Of a stretch of 64,000 nt of DNA, positions 34,081 through 42,390 are shown in pieces. How positions within the stretch are numbered: the first letter of the stretch is position 1; each line of letters starts with the position of its first letter. Origin of the DNA: Aeromicrobium sp. 9AM. GTDB lineage: Bacteria > Actinomycetota > Actinomycetes > Propionibacteriales > Nocardioidaceae. Below the pieces are notes generated by a model, which was given only the letters and a program-made list of their open reading frames with translations, was not told the DNA's origin and made no database searches. The DNA lies in contig NZ_LR733303.1 in the NCBI RefSeq assembly GCF_902506105.1, forward strand, positions 682,001 to 746,000, read 5' to 3'. The position numbers were made by a program, and so were the translations under genes.

Positions 34081-35313
34081 ATGAACGTGCAGATCCTCCG
34101 CTCGGGGCCGCTCGCCCATCCGGCGTATCGCCATCTCGTCGCCGGTGCCGCGGTCAGCGCGCTCGGCAACGCGATCACTCCTGTGGCACTGGCGTTCGCC
34201 GTGCTCGACCTCGGTGGTTCCGCGACGGACCTGGGGCTGGTCGTCGCCGCGTTCGCGGCAGCCGAGGTGGTCACGGTGCTCGCGGGCGGAGTCCTCGGCG
34301 ACCGGCTGCCGCGCCAGCTGATGCTGCAGGGCTCGGCCACGGCCGCCGCCCTGGCTCAGGCCTTCGTTGCCATCGCGCTGATTGCCGGCTGGGCCACGAT
34401 TCCGCTGCTGGCCGTCGGGGGAGTCGTCAACGGGGTCCTCGGCGCCCTCAGCGGGCCGTCATCCTCGGCACTGACCCGGCAGACCGTCCCGTCCGAGGAG
34501 CTGCCCCGGGCGGTGGCCATCCGTCGGCTGCTCCAGAACGGTGCGATGGTCATCGGGTTCTCCGGCGCCGGCACGCTCGTGGCCGTGTTCGGTTCGGGCT
34601 GGGCCATCGCGATCGATGCCGCGACCTTCGCGATCGCCGCATTGTGCTTCGGGCTGATCCGCGTCCCGCTGGTCGCCATCGAGAAGTCGCCCTCACTGCT
34701 GGGCGATCTGGGCGCCGGCTTCGCGGAGGTGTTCCGGCACACCTGGCTGTGGCTGCTGATCGGCCAGGCGCTGCTCTATCACCTGTTCTACGGCGGCGCG
34801 CAGGGCGTGCTCGGCCCGATCGTGGTGGGGGACAGCCTGGGCCGGTCGGCCTGGGGCTGGGCGCTGGGAGCACTGATGCTCGGCTTCATCATCGGAGGCC
34901 TGGTGACCCTGAGGTGGCGGCCGCGACGCGGGCTGTTCGTGGGCACCGCACTGCTGGCGCTCACCGCGGCATTCCCCCTGGCGATGGCGTTGTCGGACCA
35001 CCTGCCGTTGCTCCTGCTCGGCGCATTCCTGCACGGCTTCGGTCTCGAGATCTTCAGCGTCAACTGGGACCTGTCGATCCAGCAGAACGTCGCCGAGGAC
35101 AAGCTGGCGCGCGTCTACTCGTTCGACATCCTGGGTTCGTACGTCGCCCGGCCGATCGGGCTCGCCGTCACCGGCCCGATCGCCACGGTCGTCGGATTCG
35201 ACCGCTGGCTCCTCGTGGTGGCCGCCGTGATGGGCGGGTCGGCGCTGCTGTCGCTGTGCTCACCCGCCGTACGGCACCTCGAGCGGCGATCAGAGGTTCG
35301 GGTCGAGGTCTGA
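34081..35313 (+). CDS. MFS transporter (putative drug exporter)
   Basis: 410-residue major facilitator protein with about 12 hydrophobic segments, beginning HLVAGAAVSALGNAITPVAL and LAFAVLDLGGSATDLGLVVA. GGVLGDRLPRQLML is the cytoplasmic loop 2-3 signature of the family. ATG 34081 was chosen because the promoter places the transcript start beside it and MNVQILRSGPLAHPAYR is a sensible N-terminus; an upstream in-frame start at 34045 would lie on the -35. Regulation by the divergent MarR protein is likely. Substrate unknown. Confidence 0.9.
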   Translation: MNVQILRSGPLAHPAYRHLVAGAAVSALGNAITPVALAFAVLDLGGSATDLGLVVAAFAAAEVVTVLAGGVLGDRLPRQLMLQGSATAAALAQAFVAIALIAGWATIPLLAVGGVVNGVLGALSGPSSSALTRQTVPSEELPRAVAIRRLLQNGAMVIGFSGAGTLVAVFGSGWAIAIDAATFAIAALCFGLIRVPLVAIEKSPSLLGDLGAGFAEVFRHTWLWLLIGQALLYHLFYGGAQGVLGPIVVGDSLGRSAWGWALGALMLGFIIGGLVTLRWRPRRGLFVGTALLALTAAFPLAMALSDHLPLLLLGAFLHGFGLEIFSVNWDLSIQQNVAEDKLARVYSFDILGSYVARPIGLAVTGPIATVVGFDRWLLVVAAVMGGSALLSLCSPAVRHLERRSEVRVEV

Positions 35314-35322
35314 GCGTCAGAC
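35308..35322. terminator. Palindrome containing both convergent stop codons
   Basis: GTCTGA-GCG-TCAGAC: a perfect 6-bp stem whose TGA is the MFS stop on the plus strand and whose TCA is the aminotransferase stop on the minus strand. Only three bases separate the two genes. It is too short to be a strong terminator by itself. Confidence 0.45.
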
Positions 35323-36633
35323 GACGGCGTCGCCGAATGCCAGGGCGTCGTCGATGATCTCGAGGCCGCGGCGGACCTCGTCGTCACTGATGATGCACGG
35401 CGGTACGACGTGAATGCGGTTGAAGTTGGCGAACGGCAGCATGCCGGCCTTCTTGCAGGCGCCGATGATGTCGTTCATCGCCGGGCTGCTCCCGCCGTAC
35501 GGCGCGAGGGGTTCACGCGTCTCCGGGTCGGCGACCAGCTCGATGGCCCAGAACGCACCGATGCCCCGCACCTCGCCGACGCAGGCGTGCCGCTCGGCGA
35601 TCTCGGCGAGCCCGGGCCCGAAGACCTCGGTGCCCAACCGGGCCGCGTTTTCGACGATGCCCTCCTCGGCCATGGTGTTGATCGTGGCGACCGCGGCAGC
35701 GGCGGCGAGCGGGTGGCCGGAGTAGGTCAGGCCGCCGGGATAGGCGCGATGCGCGAACGTCTCGACGATCGCGTCGCTGACGACGACACCGCCGAGCGGG
35801 ACGTAGCCGGAGTTGACCCCCTTGGCGAACGTGATGAGGTCCGGCACGACGTCGAAGTGGTCGATCGCGAACCAGGCGCCCGTGCGGCCGAAGCCGCTCA
35901 TGACCTCGTCGGCGATCAGCATGATGCCGTGCTCGTCGCACAGTCGGCGTACGCCGGCGAGATAGCCCGGCGGCGGCAGCATGATGCCGGCGGTGCCGGG
36001 GATCGTCTCGAGGATGATCGCCGCGATCGTCGACGGACCCTCGTTGCGGATCACGTGGTCGAGGTGCTGGAGCGCGCGCTCGCACTCCTCGGCCTCGGTC
36101 GTGGCGTGGAACTCCGAGCGATAGAGGAACGGACCGAAGAAGTGCACCGTGCCGGTCGACGCCGAGTCGTTGGCCCAGCGCCGCGGGTCGCCCGTCACGT
36201 TGATCGCGGTCTGCGTGCCACCGTGGTAGGACCGGTACGTCGACAGGACCTTGGGCCGCCCGGTGTGCAGGCGGGCCATGCGGATCGCGTGCTCGTTGGC
36301 GTCGGCGCCGCCGTTGGTGAAGAAGACCCGCTCGAGACCGTCGGGCGTACGCTCCGCGATGAGCCGCGCCGCCTCGGACCGGGCGTCGTTGGCGAACGGC
36401 GGGCCGATCGTGCACAGCTTGGCGGCCTGCTCCTGGATCGCCGCGACGACCTTGGGGTGCTGGTGCCCGATGTTGGTGAACACGAGCTGGCTCGAGAAGT
36501 CGAGGTAGCGCGTGCCGTCCTCGTCCCACACCTCGCTGCCGGATGCACCGGCGATGACCATGGGTGAGATCTCGGCCTGTGCGGACCAGGAGTGGAACAC
36601 GTGGGCGCGGTCGAGGTCGTACGTGCGGCTCAT
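35317..36633 (-). CDS. Class III aminotransferase (probable beta-alanine/omega-amino acid:pyruvate type)
   Basis: 438-residue PLP enzyme. FFTNGGADANEHAIRMAR (cofactor phosphate region), YRSYHGGT, AAIILETIPGTAGIMLPPPGY, LIADEVMSGFGRTG (PLP Asp) and PLP Lys in DLITFAKGVNSGYVPLGG. It lies directly upstream of mmsA on the same strand (96-nt gap holding a repeat) and near pyrimidine-degrading enzymes, so conversion of beta-alanine or beta-aminoisobutyrate to a semialdehyde is the likely job (inference). ATG 36633 was preferred to GTG 36642 because AAGGAG sits 8 nt before it and the GTG overlaps that site. Confidence 0.9.
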   Translation of the reverse strand: MSRTYDLDRAHVFHSWSAQAEISPMVIAGASGSEVWDEDGTRYLDFSSQLVFTNIGHQHPKVVAAIQEQAAKLCTIGPPFANDARSEAARLIAERTPDGLERVFFTNGGADANEHAIRMARLHTGRPKVLSTYRSYHGGTQTAINVTGDPRRWANDSASTGTVHFFGPFLYRSEFHATTEAEECERALQHLDHVIRNEGPSTIAAIILETIPGTAGIMLPPPGYLAGVRRLCDEHGIMLIADEVMSGFGRTGAWFAIDHFDVVPDLITFAKGVNSGYVPLGGVVVSDAIVETFAHRAYPGGLTYSGHPLAAAAAVATINTMAEEGIVENAARLGTEVFGPGLAEIAERHACVGEVRGIGAFWAIELVADPETREPLAPYGGSSPAMNDIIGACKKAGMLPFANFNRIHVVPPCIISDDEVRRGLEIIDDALAFGDAVV

Positions 36634-36670
36634 GCGGGGCACTCCTTGGATCGTTGCGTTGTCGGCTTGC

Positions 36671-36714
36671 GAGGTTTCGAGGCTACGGCCGCGGGCGGCC
36701 TTCGCACCTCAACC
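36671..36714. repeat. Palindromic intergenic repeat between aminotransferase and mmsA
   Basis: GGTTTCGAGGC at the left and GCACCTCAACC at the right flank a perfect inner palindrome GGCCGC-GG-GCGGCC (36687-36700). The outer blocks match, from memory, a widespread actinobacterial intergenic repeat of the form GGTTTCGAGGC...GCACCTCAACC. It lies inside the presumed two-gene operon and may act as an RNA processing or attenuation site. Confidence 0.6.
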
Positions 36715-36729
36715 GGCGATGGCGGTCAC

Positions 36730-38238
36730 TCAGTCGTGCGTGGGGAAGGCGAGCTCGAGGCCGCCCGACGGTGACACCGCGGGGTCGGCCCAGCGGCTCG
36801 TGATCACCTTGCCACGCGTGAAGAAGTGGATGCCCTCGACGCCGTGCGCGTGCGTGTCGCCGAACAGCGAGTTCTTCCAGCCGCCGAACGAGTAGTAGGC
36901 CATCGGCACGGGGATCGGGACGTTGACGCCGATCATGCCGACCTCGACCTCGACCTCGAACTTGCGGGCGGCGCCGCCGTTCTTGGTGAAGATCGCGACG
37001 CCGTTGCCGTACGGGTTGGCGTTGATCAGCTCGACCGCCTCGTCGTACGTCTCGGCGCGCACGACGCTGAGCACCGGGCCGAAGATCTCCTCGGTGTAGA
37101 TGCTCATCTCGGACGTGACGTGGTCGAACAGCGTGGGGCCGAGCCAGAAGCCGTTGTCCTCGCCGTCGACCGGGGACTCGCGGCCGTCGATGACGAGCTT
37201 GGCGCCGGCCACGTCGCCGGCCTCGATGAACGAGGCGACCTTGTCGCGGTGTGCCAGCGTGACGAGCGGTCCCATGTCGGTGCCGCGGGTGCCGTCACCG
37301 ATGCGCAGGGTCTTGGTGCGCGAGGCGATCCGGTCGACGAGGTCGTCGGCGACCCCGCCGACGGCGACGACGACGCTGATTGCCATGCAGCGCTCGCCGG
37401 CCGAGCCGTATCCGGCGTTGACCGCGGCATCTGCGGCCAGGTCGAGGTCGGCGTCGGGCAGGACCACCATGTGGTTCTTGGCGCCACCCAGGGCCTGCAC
37501 GCGCTTGCCGGCCTGGCTCGCGCGCTCGTAGACGTAGCGGGCGATCGGGGTGGAGCCGACGAAGCTGATCGACTTGACGTCGGGGGAGTCCAGGAGCGCG
37601 TCGACCGCGACCTTGTCGCCCTGCAGCACGTTGAAGACGCCGTCGGGCAGACCTGCCTCCTTCCACAGCTCGGCCGTCCACAGCACGGCGGTCGGGTCCT
37701 TCTCGCTGGGCTTGACGACGACGGTGTTGCCGGCGCCGATCGCGATCGGGTAGAACCACATCGGCACCATGGCCGGGAAGTTGAACGGGCTGATGATGCC
37801 CACGACGCCGAGCGGCTGGCGCTTGGAGTGCAGGTCGACGCCGGTCGAGACGCTCTCGGAGTGCGAGCCCTTGAGCAGGTGAGGCATCCCGCAGGCGAAC
37901 TCGACGACCTCGAGGCCACGCGAGACCTCGCCGAGGGCATCGGAGAGCACCTTGCCGTGCTCGGACGTGATGATCGCGGCGAGCTCTTCCTTGCGCTCGT
38001 TGAGCAGCTCGCGGAAGCGGAACAGCACCTTGGTGCGGGTCGTGATGGATGCGGACGCCCAGCCCGGCGCAGCGGCCTTGGCCGAGGCGATGACGCGCGC
38101 GGCATCCGTCTCGTCGGCGAAGGCGACCTGCGAGGTGACCTCGCCGGTCGCGGGGTTGGTCACGTCGCCGAAGCGCCCGGAGTTGCCGATGTGGATGCTG
38201 TTGTCGAGCCAGTGGCCGATGACGTTCTTTTCGCTCAT
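36730..38238 (-). CDS. mmsA: CoA-acylating (methyl)malonate-semialdehyde dehydrogenase
   Basis: 502-residue aldehyde dehydrogenase. Oxidises malonate semialdehyde to acetyl-CoA or methylmalonate semialdehyde to propionyl-CoA, with NAD and CoA. GVVGIISPFNFPAMVPMWF (cofactor site; PFNFP is typical of MmsA), SISFVGSTPIARYVYERA, KNHMVVLPDADLD and catalytic Cys in GSAGERCMAISVVVAVG. The conserved C-terminus IGVNVPIPVPMAYYSFGGW is the MmsA signature; the usual catalytic Glu of other ALDHs is absent, as in this subfamily. It pairs with the aminotransferase and is divergent from the PucR-type regulator. It would complete beta-alanine breakdown. Confidence 0.95.
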   Translation of the reverse strand: MSEKNVIGHWLDNSIHIGNSGRFGDVTNPATGEVTSQVAFADETDAARVIASAKAAAPGWASASITTRTKVLFRFRELLNERKEELAAIITSEHGKVLSDALGEVSRGLEVVEFACGMPHLLKGSHSESVSTGVDLHSKRQPLGVVGIISPFNFPAMVPMWFYPIAIGAGNTVVVKPSEKDPTAVLWTAELWKEAGLPDGVFNVLQGDKVAVDALLDSPDVKSISFVGSTPIARYVYERASQAGKRVQALGGAKNHMVVLPDADLDLAADAAVNAGYGSAGERCMAISVVVAVGGVADDLVDRIASRTKTLRIGDGTRGTDMGPLVTLAHRDKVASFIEAGDVAGAKLVIDGRESPVDGEDNGFWLGPTLFDHVTSEMSIYTEEIFGPVLSVVRAETYDEAVELINANPYGNGVAIFTKNGGAARKFEVEVEVGMIGVNVPIPVPMAYYSFGGWKNSLFGDTHAHGVEGIHFFTRGKVITSRWADPAVSPSGGLELAFPTHD

Positions 38239-38291
38239 GCCGTCGATCCTCCGCCGTCAGGGGCCTCGCCACAACCGGCAACCTGTCGCCG

Positions 38292-38328
38292 AATTCATTG
38301 GATCCTTTACACAGTGTCAAACTAGACT
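38292..38328. promoter_or_regulatory. Face-to-face promoters of mmsA (minus) and the PucR-type gene (plus)
   Basis: Minus strand: TTGACA (38315-38320) with a 17-nt spacer to TGAATT (38292-38297), start near 38285. Plus strand: TAGACT (38323-38328) is a -10, 7 nt before the ATG at 38335, suggesting a leaderless mRNA; the -35 is weak. ACACAGTGT (38309-38317) is a palindrome lying in both promoters and a candidate operator. Confidence 0.5.
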
Positions 38329-38334
38329 CGGTGC

Positions 38335-39933
38335 ATGATCCCCACGATCCGCTCGATTCTCGCCGGGCCCGCTGTCCAGGCCGGCCAGCCCGAGGTGCTG
38401 AGCGGATCCGGTCGCCTGGACCGGCCGGTCAGATGGGTCCACGTCAGCGAGGTGCGCGAGGTCGCCGACCTGCTCGAGGGTGACGAGCTGCTGCTGTCGA
38501 CCGGCCTCGCGATGCGTGGCACCGAGGCCGAGGCCGCCGACTATGTGGCGGCGCTCATGGCGGCAGGCGCCGCGGGCCTCATCGTCGAGCTCGGCGACCA
38601 GCTCCCGTCGGTGCCGGCCGCCGCACTCGAGCTCGCCCGGTCCGCGGACTTTCCCCTCGTGGTCCTGCACCGCCAGGCGCGGTTCGTGCTGATCACCGAG
38701 GAGGTGCACCGCGGCATCGTCGCGGACCGCTTCGACTTCGTACGCTTCGCGCAGGACGTGCACGAGACGTTCACGGCGTTGAGCCTCGAGGGTGCGGGCA
38801 TCGAGGAGCTCGTACGCGCCGGGGCCGAGATGGCCGGCTCGTCGATGGTGCTGGAGGACCTCAACCGTCGCGTCGTGGCCTTCCACGCCATCGGCCGGCC
38901 GGCCGAAGGCCTGCTCGCCGACTGGGAGCGGCGCTCGCGCCTGTGCCCGCGGCGCGAGGGCACCGGACTCGGCGGGCTCGAGGGCTGGCTGACCACCGTC
39001 GTGGGCACGCATGGCCACGAGTGGGGTCGCCTGGTCGTCCCCAATCCAGCGGCGGACCAGCAGCGCCTCGGGATGCTCGTGGAGCGCGTGGCCCAGGCCG
39101 TCGAGCTCTCCCGGATGATCGAGCGCGACCAGCAGTCCGTGCAGCTCCAGGCCCAGGGCGGCTTCCTCAGCGAGCTGCTCGACGGGCGACTGGGCGACGA
39201 GGCGACCGCTGTCACCCGCGCGCGGGCACTCGGGCTCGGACCCGGCAGCTCGTACGTCGGTGCAGCCGTCCAGGCCGACGTGCCGGCCGACGAGGCTGCG
39301 GGCGCACACCGAGCGCAGCGCCGCCTGGGTGAGCGGGTGGCGAGGGCCCTGACGGTCTCGCGGCAGTCGGCGATCGCCGGTGTGGTCGGCGACGACCAGA
39401 TGGTCCTGCTGCTGGCCGTGCCCGGGCGGTCGACCGCGGATGCGGTGCTCACCGCATTCGCCGACGCCATGCGTCTCGACCCCGGCCTGGCACGGGTCAC
39501 GATCGGTGTCGGCTCCGCCGAGGCGGACCTGCTGTCGGCCAGCCGCTCGCTGCGCACCGCGCAGCACGTCGCCCGGGTCGCCCACGAGGCACTGGTGCCG
39601 GGACCGGCCTACTTCCGTCAGGCCGACATCCGGCTGCACGGGCTCATAGCCCAGCTCCACGACGACCCGCGCGTGCAGTCGTTCGTCGAGGCCGAGCTCG
39701 ACCCCCTATTGGCGTACGAGGCCAGGCACGGCGGGGGACTGCTCGAGCTGCTCCGCCAGTTCCTCGCCGCAGGGGGCAACAAGTCGCGGCTCGCCCGCAC
39801 GTCGCACCGCAGCCGGCCGGCCCTCTACGCCAAGCTCGCGCAGATCGAGAAGGTCCTCGGCGTACGCCTCGACGATCCCTCGTCGCAGCTGTCGCTGGGC
39901 GTCGCGATGCTGGCTCACGACCACGCTCGCTGA
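38335..39933 (+). CDS. PucR-family transcriptional regulator
   Basis: 532 residues: an N-terminal PucR (purine catabolism) domain (about 1-125; IRSILAGPAVQAGQPEVLSG, LLEGDELLLSTGLAM), a GGDEF-like/central region and a C-terminal helix-turn-helix (about 475-530; LLELLRQFLAAGGNKSRLAR, HRSRPALYAKLAQIEKVLGV). PucR proteins usually activate purine, pyrimidine or related nitrogen catabolism. Position between the mmsA pair and the amidohydrolase-dihydropyrimidinase operon suggests control of both arms. Its mRNA may be leaderless. Confidence 0.92.
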   Translation: MIPTIRSILAGPAVQAGQPEVLSGSGRLDRPVRWVHVSEVREVADLLEGDELLLSTGLAMRGTEAEAADYVAALMAAGAAGLIVELGDQLPSVPAAALELARSADFPLVVLHRQARFVLITEEVHRGIVADRFDFVRFAQDVHETFTALSLEGAGIEELVRAGAEMAGSSMVLEDLNRRVVAFHAIGRPAEGLLADWERRSRLCPRREGTGLGGLEGWLTTVVGTHGHEWGRLVVPNPAADQQRLGMLVERVAQAVELSRMIERDQQSVQLQAQGGFLSELLDGRLGDEATAVTRARALGLGPGSSYVGAAVQADVPADEAAGAHRAQRRLGERVARALTVSRQSAIAGVVGDDQMVLLLAVPGRSTADAVLTAFADAMRLDPGLARVTIGVGSAEADLLSASRSLRTAQHVARVAHEALVPGPAYFRQADIRLHGLIAQLHDDPRVQSFVEAELDPLLAYEARHGGGLLELLRQFLAAGGNKSRLARTSHRSRPALYAKLAQIEKVLGVRLDDPSSQLSLGVAMLAHDHAR

Positions 39934-39949
39934 CGCCCGGACCGCGTTC

Positions 39950-40032
39950 ATACGAACGTTACAAATAATCACTCCAATGAAACGTTTGTGCCATTGAATC
40001 TCTGGACGGGCCACGTTCACCCTGCTTAGAGT
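39950..40032 (+). promoter_or_regulatory. AT-rich control region of the pyrimidine/hydantoin operon
   Basis: An AT-rich island (about 39950-40000) contains GAACGTT and, within CAATG...CATTG arms (39977-39998), the palindrome AAACGTTT (39982-39989), a likely operator. TAGAGT (40027-40032) with TGGACG 18 nt upstream is a possible promoter. Translation of the first gene starts at GTG 40083 after GAGAGGGAGCC. Confidence 0.4.
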
Positions 40033-40082
40033 GAGCGACTTACGACGGTCTGTGATCTGGACCACAAGCGAGAGGGAGCCAA

Positions 40083-40931
40083 GTGACGGTCATCAGAGCC
40101 GCGATCACGCAGACGACGTGGACGGGCGACAAGGAGTCGATGCTCGACAAGCACGAGCAGTTCGCGCGCGACGCCAAGGCGGACGGCGCGCAGGTCATCT
40201 GCTTCCAGGAGCTGTTCTACGGTCCCTACTTCGGCATCACCGAGGACAAGAAGTACTACCGCTACGCCGAGCCCGCGGACGGCCCCATCGTGCAGCGCTT
40301 CGCGGCGCTCGCCAAGGAGCTGTCGATGGTCATGATCCTGCCGATCTACGAGGAGGACATCACCGGCGTCTACTACAACACCTCGGTGATCGTCGAGGCT
40401 GACGGCACGATCCTCGGCAAGTACCGCAAGCACCACCTCCCGCACCTCGACCGGTTCTATGAGAAGTTCTACTTCCGTCCAGGCAACCTGGGCTACCCGG
40501 TCTTCGACACGTCGGTCGGCAAGATCGGCATGTACATCTGTTACGACCGGCACTTCCCGGAGGGCTGGCGCGAGCTGGGCCTCAACGGCGCCCACATGGT
40601 CTTCAACCCCAACGCCACCAAGCCCGGGCTGTCCAACCGCCTGTGGGAGGTCGAGGGTCCGTGCGCGGCGGTCGCCAACGGCTACTTCGTGCTCCAGCCC
40701 AACCGCGTGGGCCGTGAGGACAACGAGTACGGCGAGCTCGCCGTCGACTTCTACGGCACGAGCCAGGTCATCGACCCCCGCGGCAACTTCGTCGGCGAGC
40801 GCGGCTCGGGCACCGACGAGGAGATCCTCGTCCGCGACCTCGAGATGGACATGGTGCAGGAGATGCGCGACGACTGGCAGTTCTATCGCGACCGCCGTCC
40901 CGACTCCTACACGTCGATCCCCAAGCCCTGA
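40083..40931 (+). CDS. Beta-ureidopropionase-like carbon-nitrogen hydrolase
   Basis: 282-residue nitrilase-superfamily amidohydrolase, probably cleaving N-carbamoyl-beta-alanine (or another N-carbamoyl amino acid) to the amino acid, CO2 and ammonia. The catalytic triad is visible: Glu43 (ICFQELFYGPYFG), Lys116 (KYRKHHLPH) and Cys153 (GMYICYDRHFPEGW). The GPYF and HLPH contexts are those of the beta-ureidopropionase/N-carbamoylputrescine amidase group. It is followed after 9 nt by dihydropyrimidinase, whose product it would hydrolyse. Exact substrate is inferred from context. Confidence 0.9.
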   Translation: MTVIRAAITQTTWTGDKESMLDKHEQFARDAKADGAQVICFQELFYGPYFGITEDKKYYRYAEPADGPIVQRFAALAKELSMVMILPIYEEDITGVYYNTSVIVEADGTILGKYRKHHLPHLDRFYEKFYFRPGNLGYPVFDTSVGKIGMYICYDRHFPEGWRELGLNGAHMVFNPNATKPGLSNRLWEVEGPCAAVANGYFVLQPNRVGREDNEYGELAVDFYGTSQVIDPRGNFVGERGSGTDEEILVRDLEMDMVQEMRDDWQFYRDRRPDSYTSIPKP

Positions 40932-40940
40932 GGAGGAACG

Positions 40941-42377
40941 ATGGCAACGACACTCATCACCGGAGGGACGGTCGTCACGGCGACCGGGCGCTCGGCGGCT
41001 GACGTCCTGGTCGACGGCGAGGTCATCGTCGGCGTGCTGGCGCCCGGATCGACGCTGCTGGGCAGCGACCTCGCGAGCACCGTCGACACCGTGATCGACG
41101 CGACCGGCAAGTACGTGATCCCCGGCGGGATCGATGCGCACACACACATGGAGCTGCCCTTCGGCGGCACCGCGGCCTCCGACACGTTCGAGACCGGCAC
41201 CCGGGCCGCGGCCTGGGGCGGCACGACGATGATCATCGACTTCGCCGTGCAGACATACGGGCAGCAGGTCATGGACGGACTCGCGACGTGGCACGACAAG
41301 GCGCGCGGCAACTGCGCGATCGACTACGGCTTCCACCAGATCATCGGCGGCGTCAACGCCGACTCGCTCAAGGCGATGGACGGCCTGGTCGACGAGGGCA
41401 TCACGAGCTTCAAGCTGTTCATGGCCTATCCCGGGGTGTTCTACTCCGACGACGCGCAGATCCTGCGCGCGATGCAGACGTCGGCCGAGACCGGCCTCAT
41501 GACGATGATGCACGCCGAGAACGGACCGGCGATCGACGTCCTCGTCGAGCAACTGCTGGCGCAGGGCAAGACCGACCCGTACTACCACGGCGTCGCCCGC
41601 GCGTGGCAGATGGAGGAGGAGGCGACGCACCGCGCGATCATGCTCGCCAACCTCACCGGCGCGCCCCTGTACGTCGTGCACGTCAGCGCCAAGCAGGCCG
41701 TCGAGCAGCTTGCCGCCGCCCGCGACAACGGGCAGAACGTGTTCGGCGAGACCTGCCCGCAGTACCTCTACCTGTCGCTCGAGGAGCAGCTCGGCGCGCA
41801 GGGCGACACGTGGGGCAGCTTCGAGGGCGCGAAATGGGTCTGCTCGACGCCGCTGCGCTCACGGGCAGAGGGTCATCAGGACCACATGTGGCAGAGCCTG
41901 CGGACCAACGACATCCAGATGGTCTCGACGGATCACTGCCCGTTCTGCATGAAGGACCAGAAGGACCTCGGCCTCGGTGACTTCTCCAAGATCCCCAACG
42001 GCATCGGCTCGGTCGAGCACCGCATGGACCTGATGTACCAGGGCGTCGTCAGCGGGCAGATCACGCTCGAGCGCTGGGTCGAGATCACCTCGACCACGCC
42101 GGCGCGGATGTTCGGCCTCTACGGCAAGAAGGGCGTCATCGCCCCGGGCGCCGACGCCGACATCGTCATCTACGACCCCAACGGCCACACGTCGATCGGC
42201 TACGAGAAGACCCACCACATGAACATGGACTACTCCGCGTGGGAGGGCTTCGAGATCGACGGGCACGTCGACACCGTCATGTCGCGGGGCACGGTCGTCG
42301 TGGACGACAACACGTACGTCGGCACCAAGGGTCATGGTCAATTCGTCAAGCGCGATCTCTCGCAGTACCTCATCTAG
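40941..42377 (+). CDS. hydA: Dihydropyrimidinase / D-hydantoinase
   Basis: 478-residue zinc amidohydrolase opening dihydropyrimidine (or hydantoin) rings. Metal ligands: His67 and His69 (GGIDAHTHMELPFGG), carboxylated Lys158 (SFKLFMAYPG), His in LMTMMHAENG, His in YVVHVSAKQA and Asp in VSTDHCPFCM. The ending GSDANMD-like DADIVIYDPNG region is normal. GAGGAACG upstream is a good ribosome site. It is the core enzyme of the island, between the carbamoyl hydrolase and an F420-type oxidoreductase. Dihydropyrimidinase and hydantoinase activities cannot be separated by sequence. Confidence 0.95.
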   Translation: MATTLITGGTVVTATGRSAADVLVDGEVIVGVLAPGSTLLGSDLASTVDTVIDATGKYVIPGGIDAHTHMELPFGGTAASDTFETGTRAAAWGGTTMIIDFAVQTYGQQVMDGLATWHDKARGNCAIDYGFHQIIGGVNADSLKAMDGLVDEGITSFKLFMAYPGVFYSDDAQILRAMQTSAETGLMTMMHAENGPAIDVLVEQLLAQGKTDPYYHGVARAWQMEEEATHRAIMLANLTGAPLYVVHVSAKQAVEQLAAARDNGQNVFGETCPQYLYLSLEEQLGAQGDTWGSFEGAKWVCSTPLRSRAEGHQDHMWQSLRTNDIQMVSTDHCPFCMKDQKDLGLGDFSKIPNGIGSVEHRMDLMYQGVVSGQITLERWVEITSTTPARMFGLYGKKGVIAPGADADIVIYDPNGHTSIGYEKTHHMNMDYSAWEGFEIDGHVDTVMSRGTVVVDDNTYVGTKGHGQFVKRDLSQYLI

Positions 42378-42390
42378 AAGAAGGCTGATC

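Noticed and set aside
33424-34134. Extended version of the small unknown gene running through the MarR gene
   Set aside because: The MarR frame is clearly coding in another phase; the small gene starts at ATG 33423.
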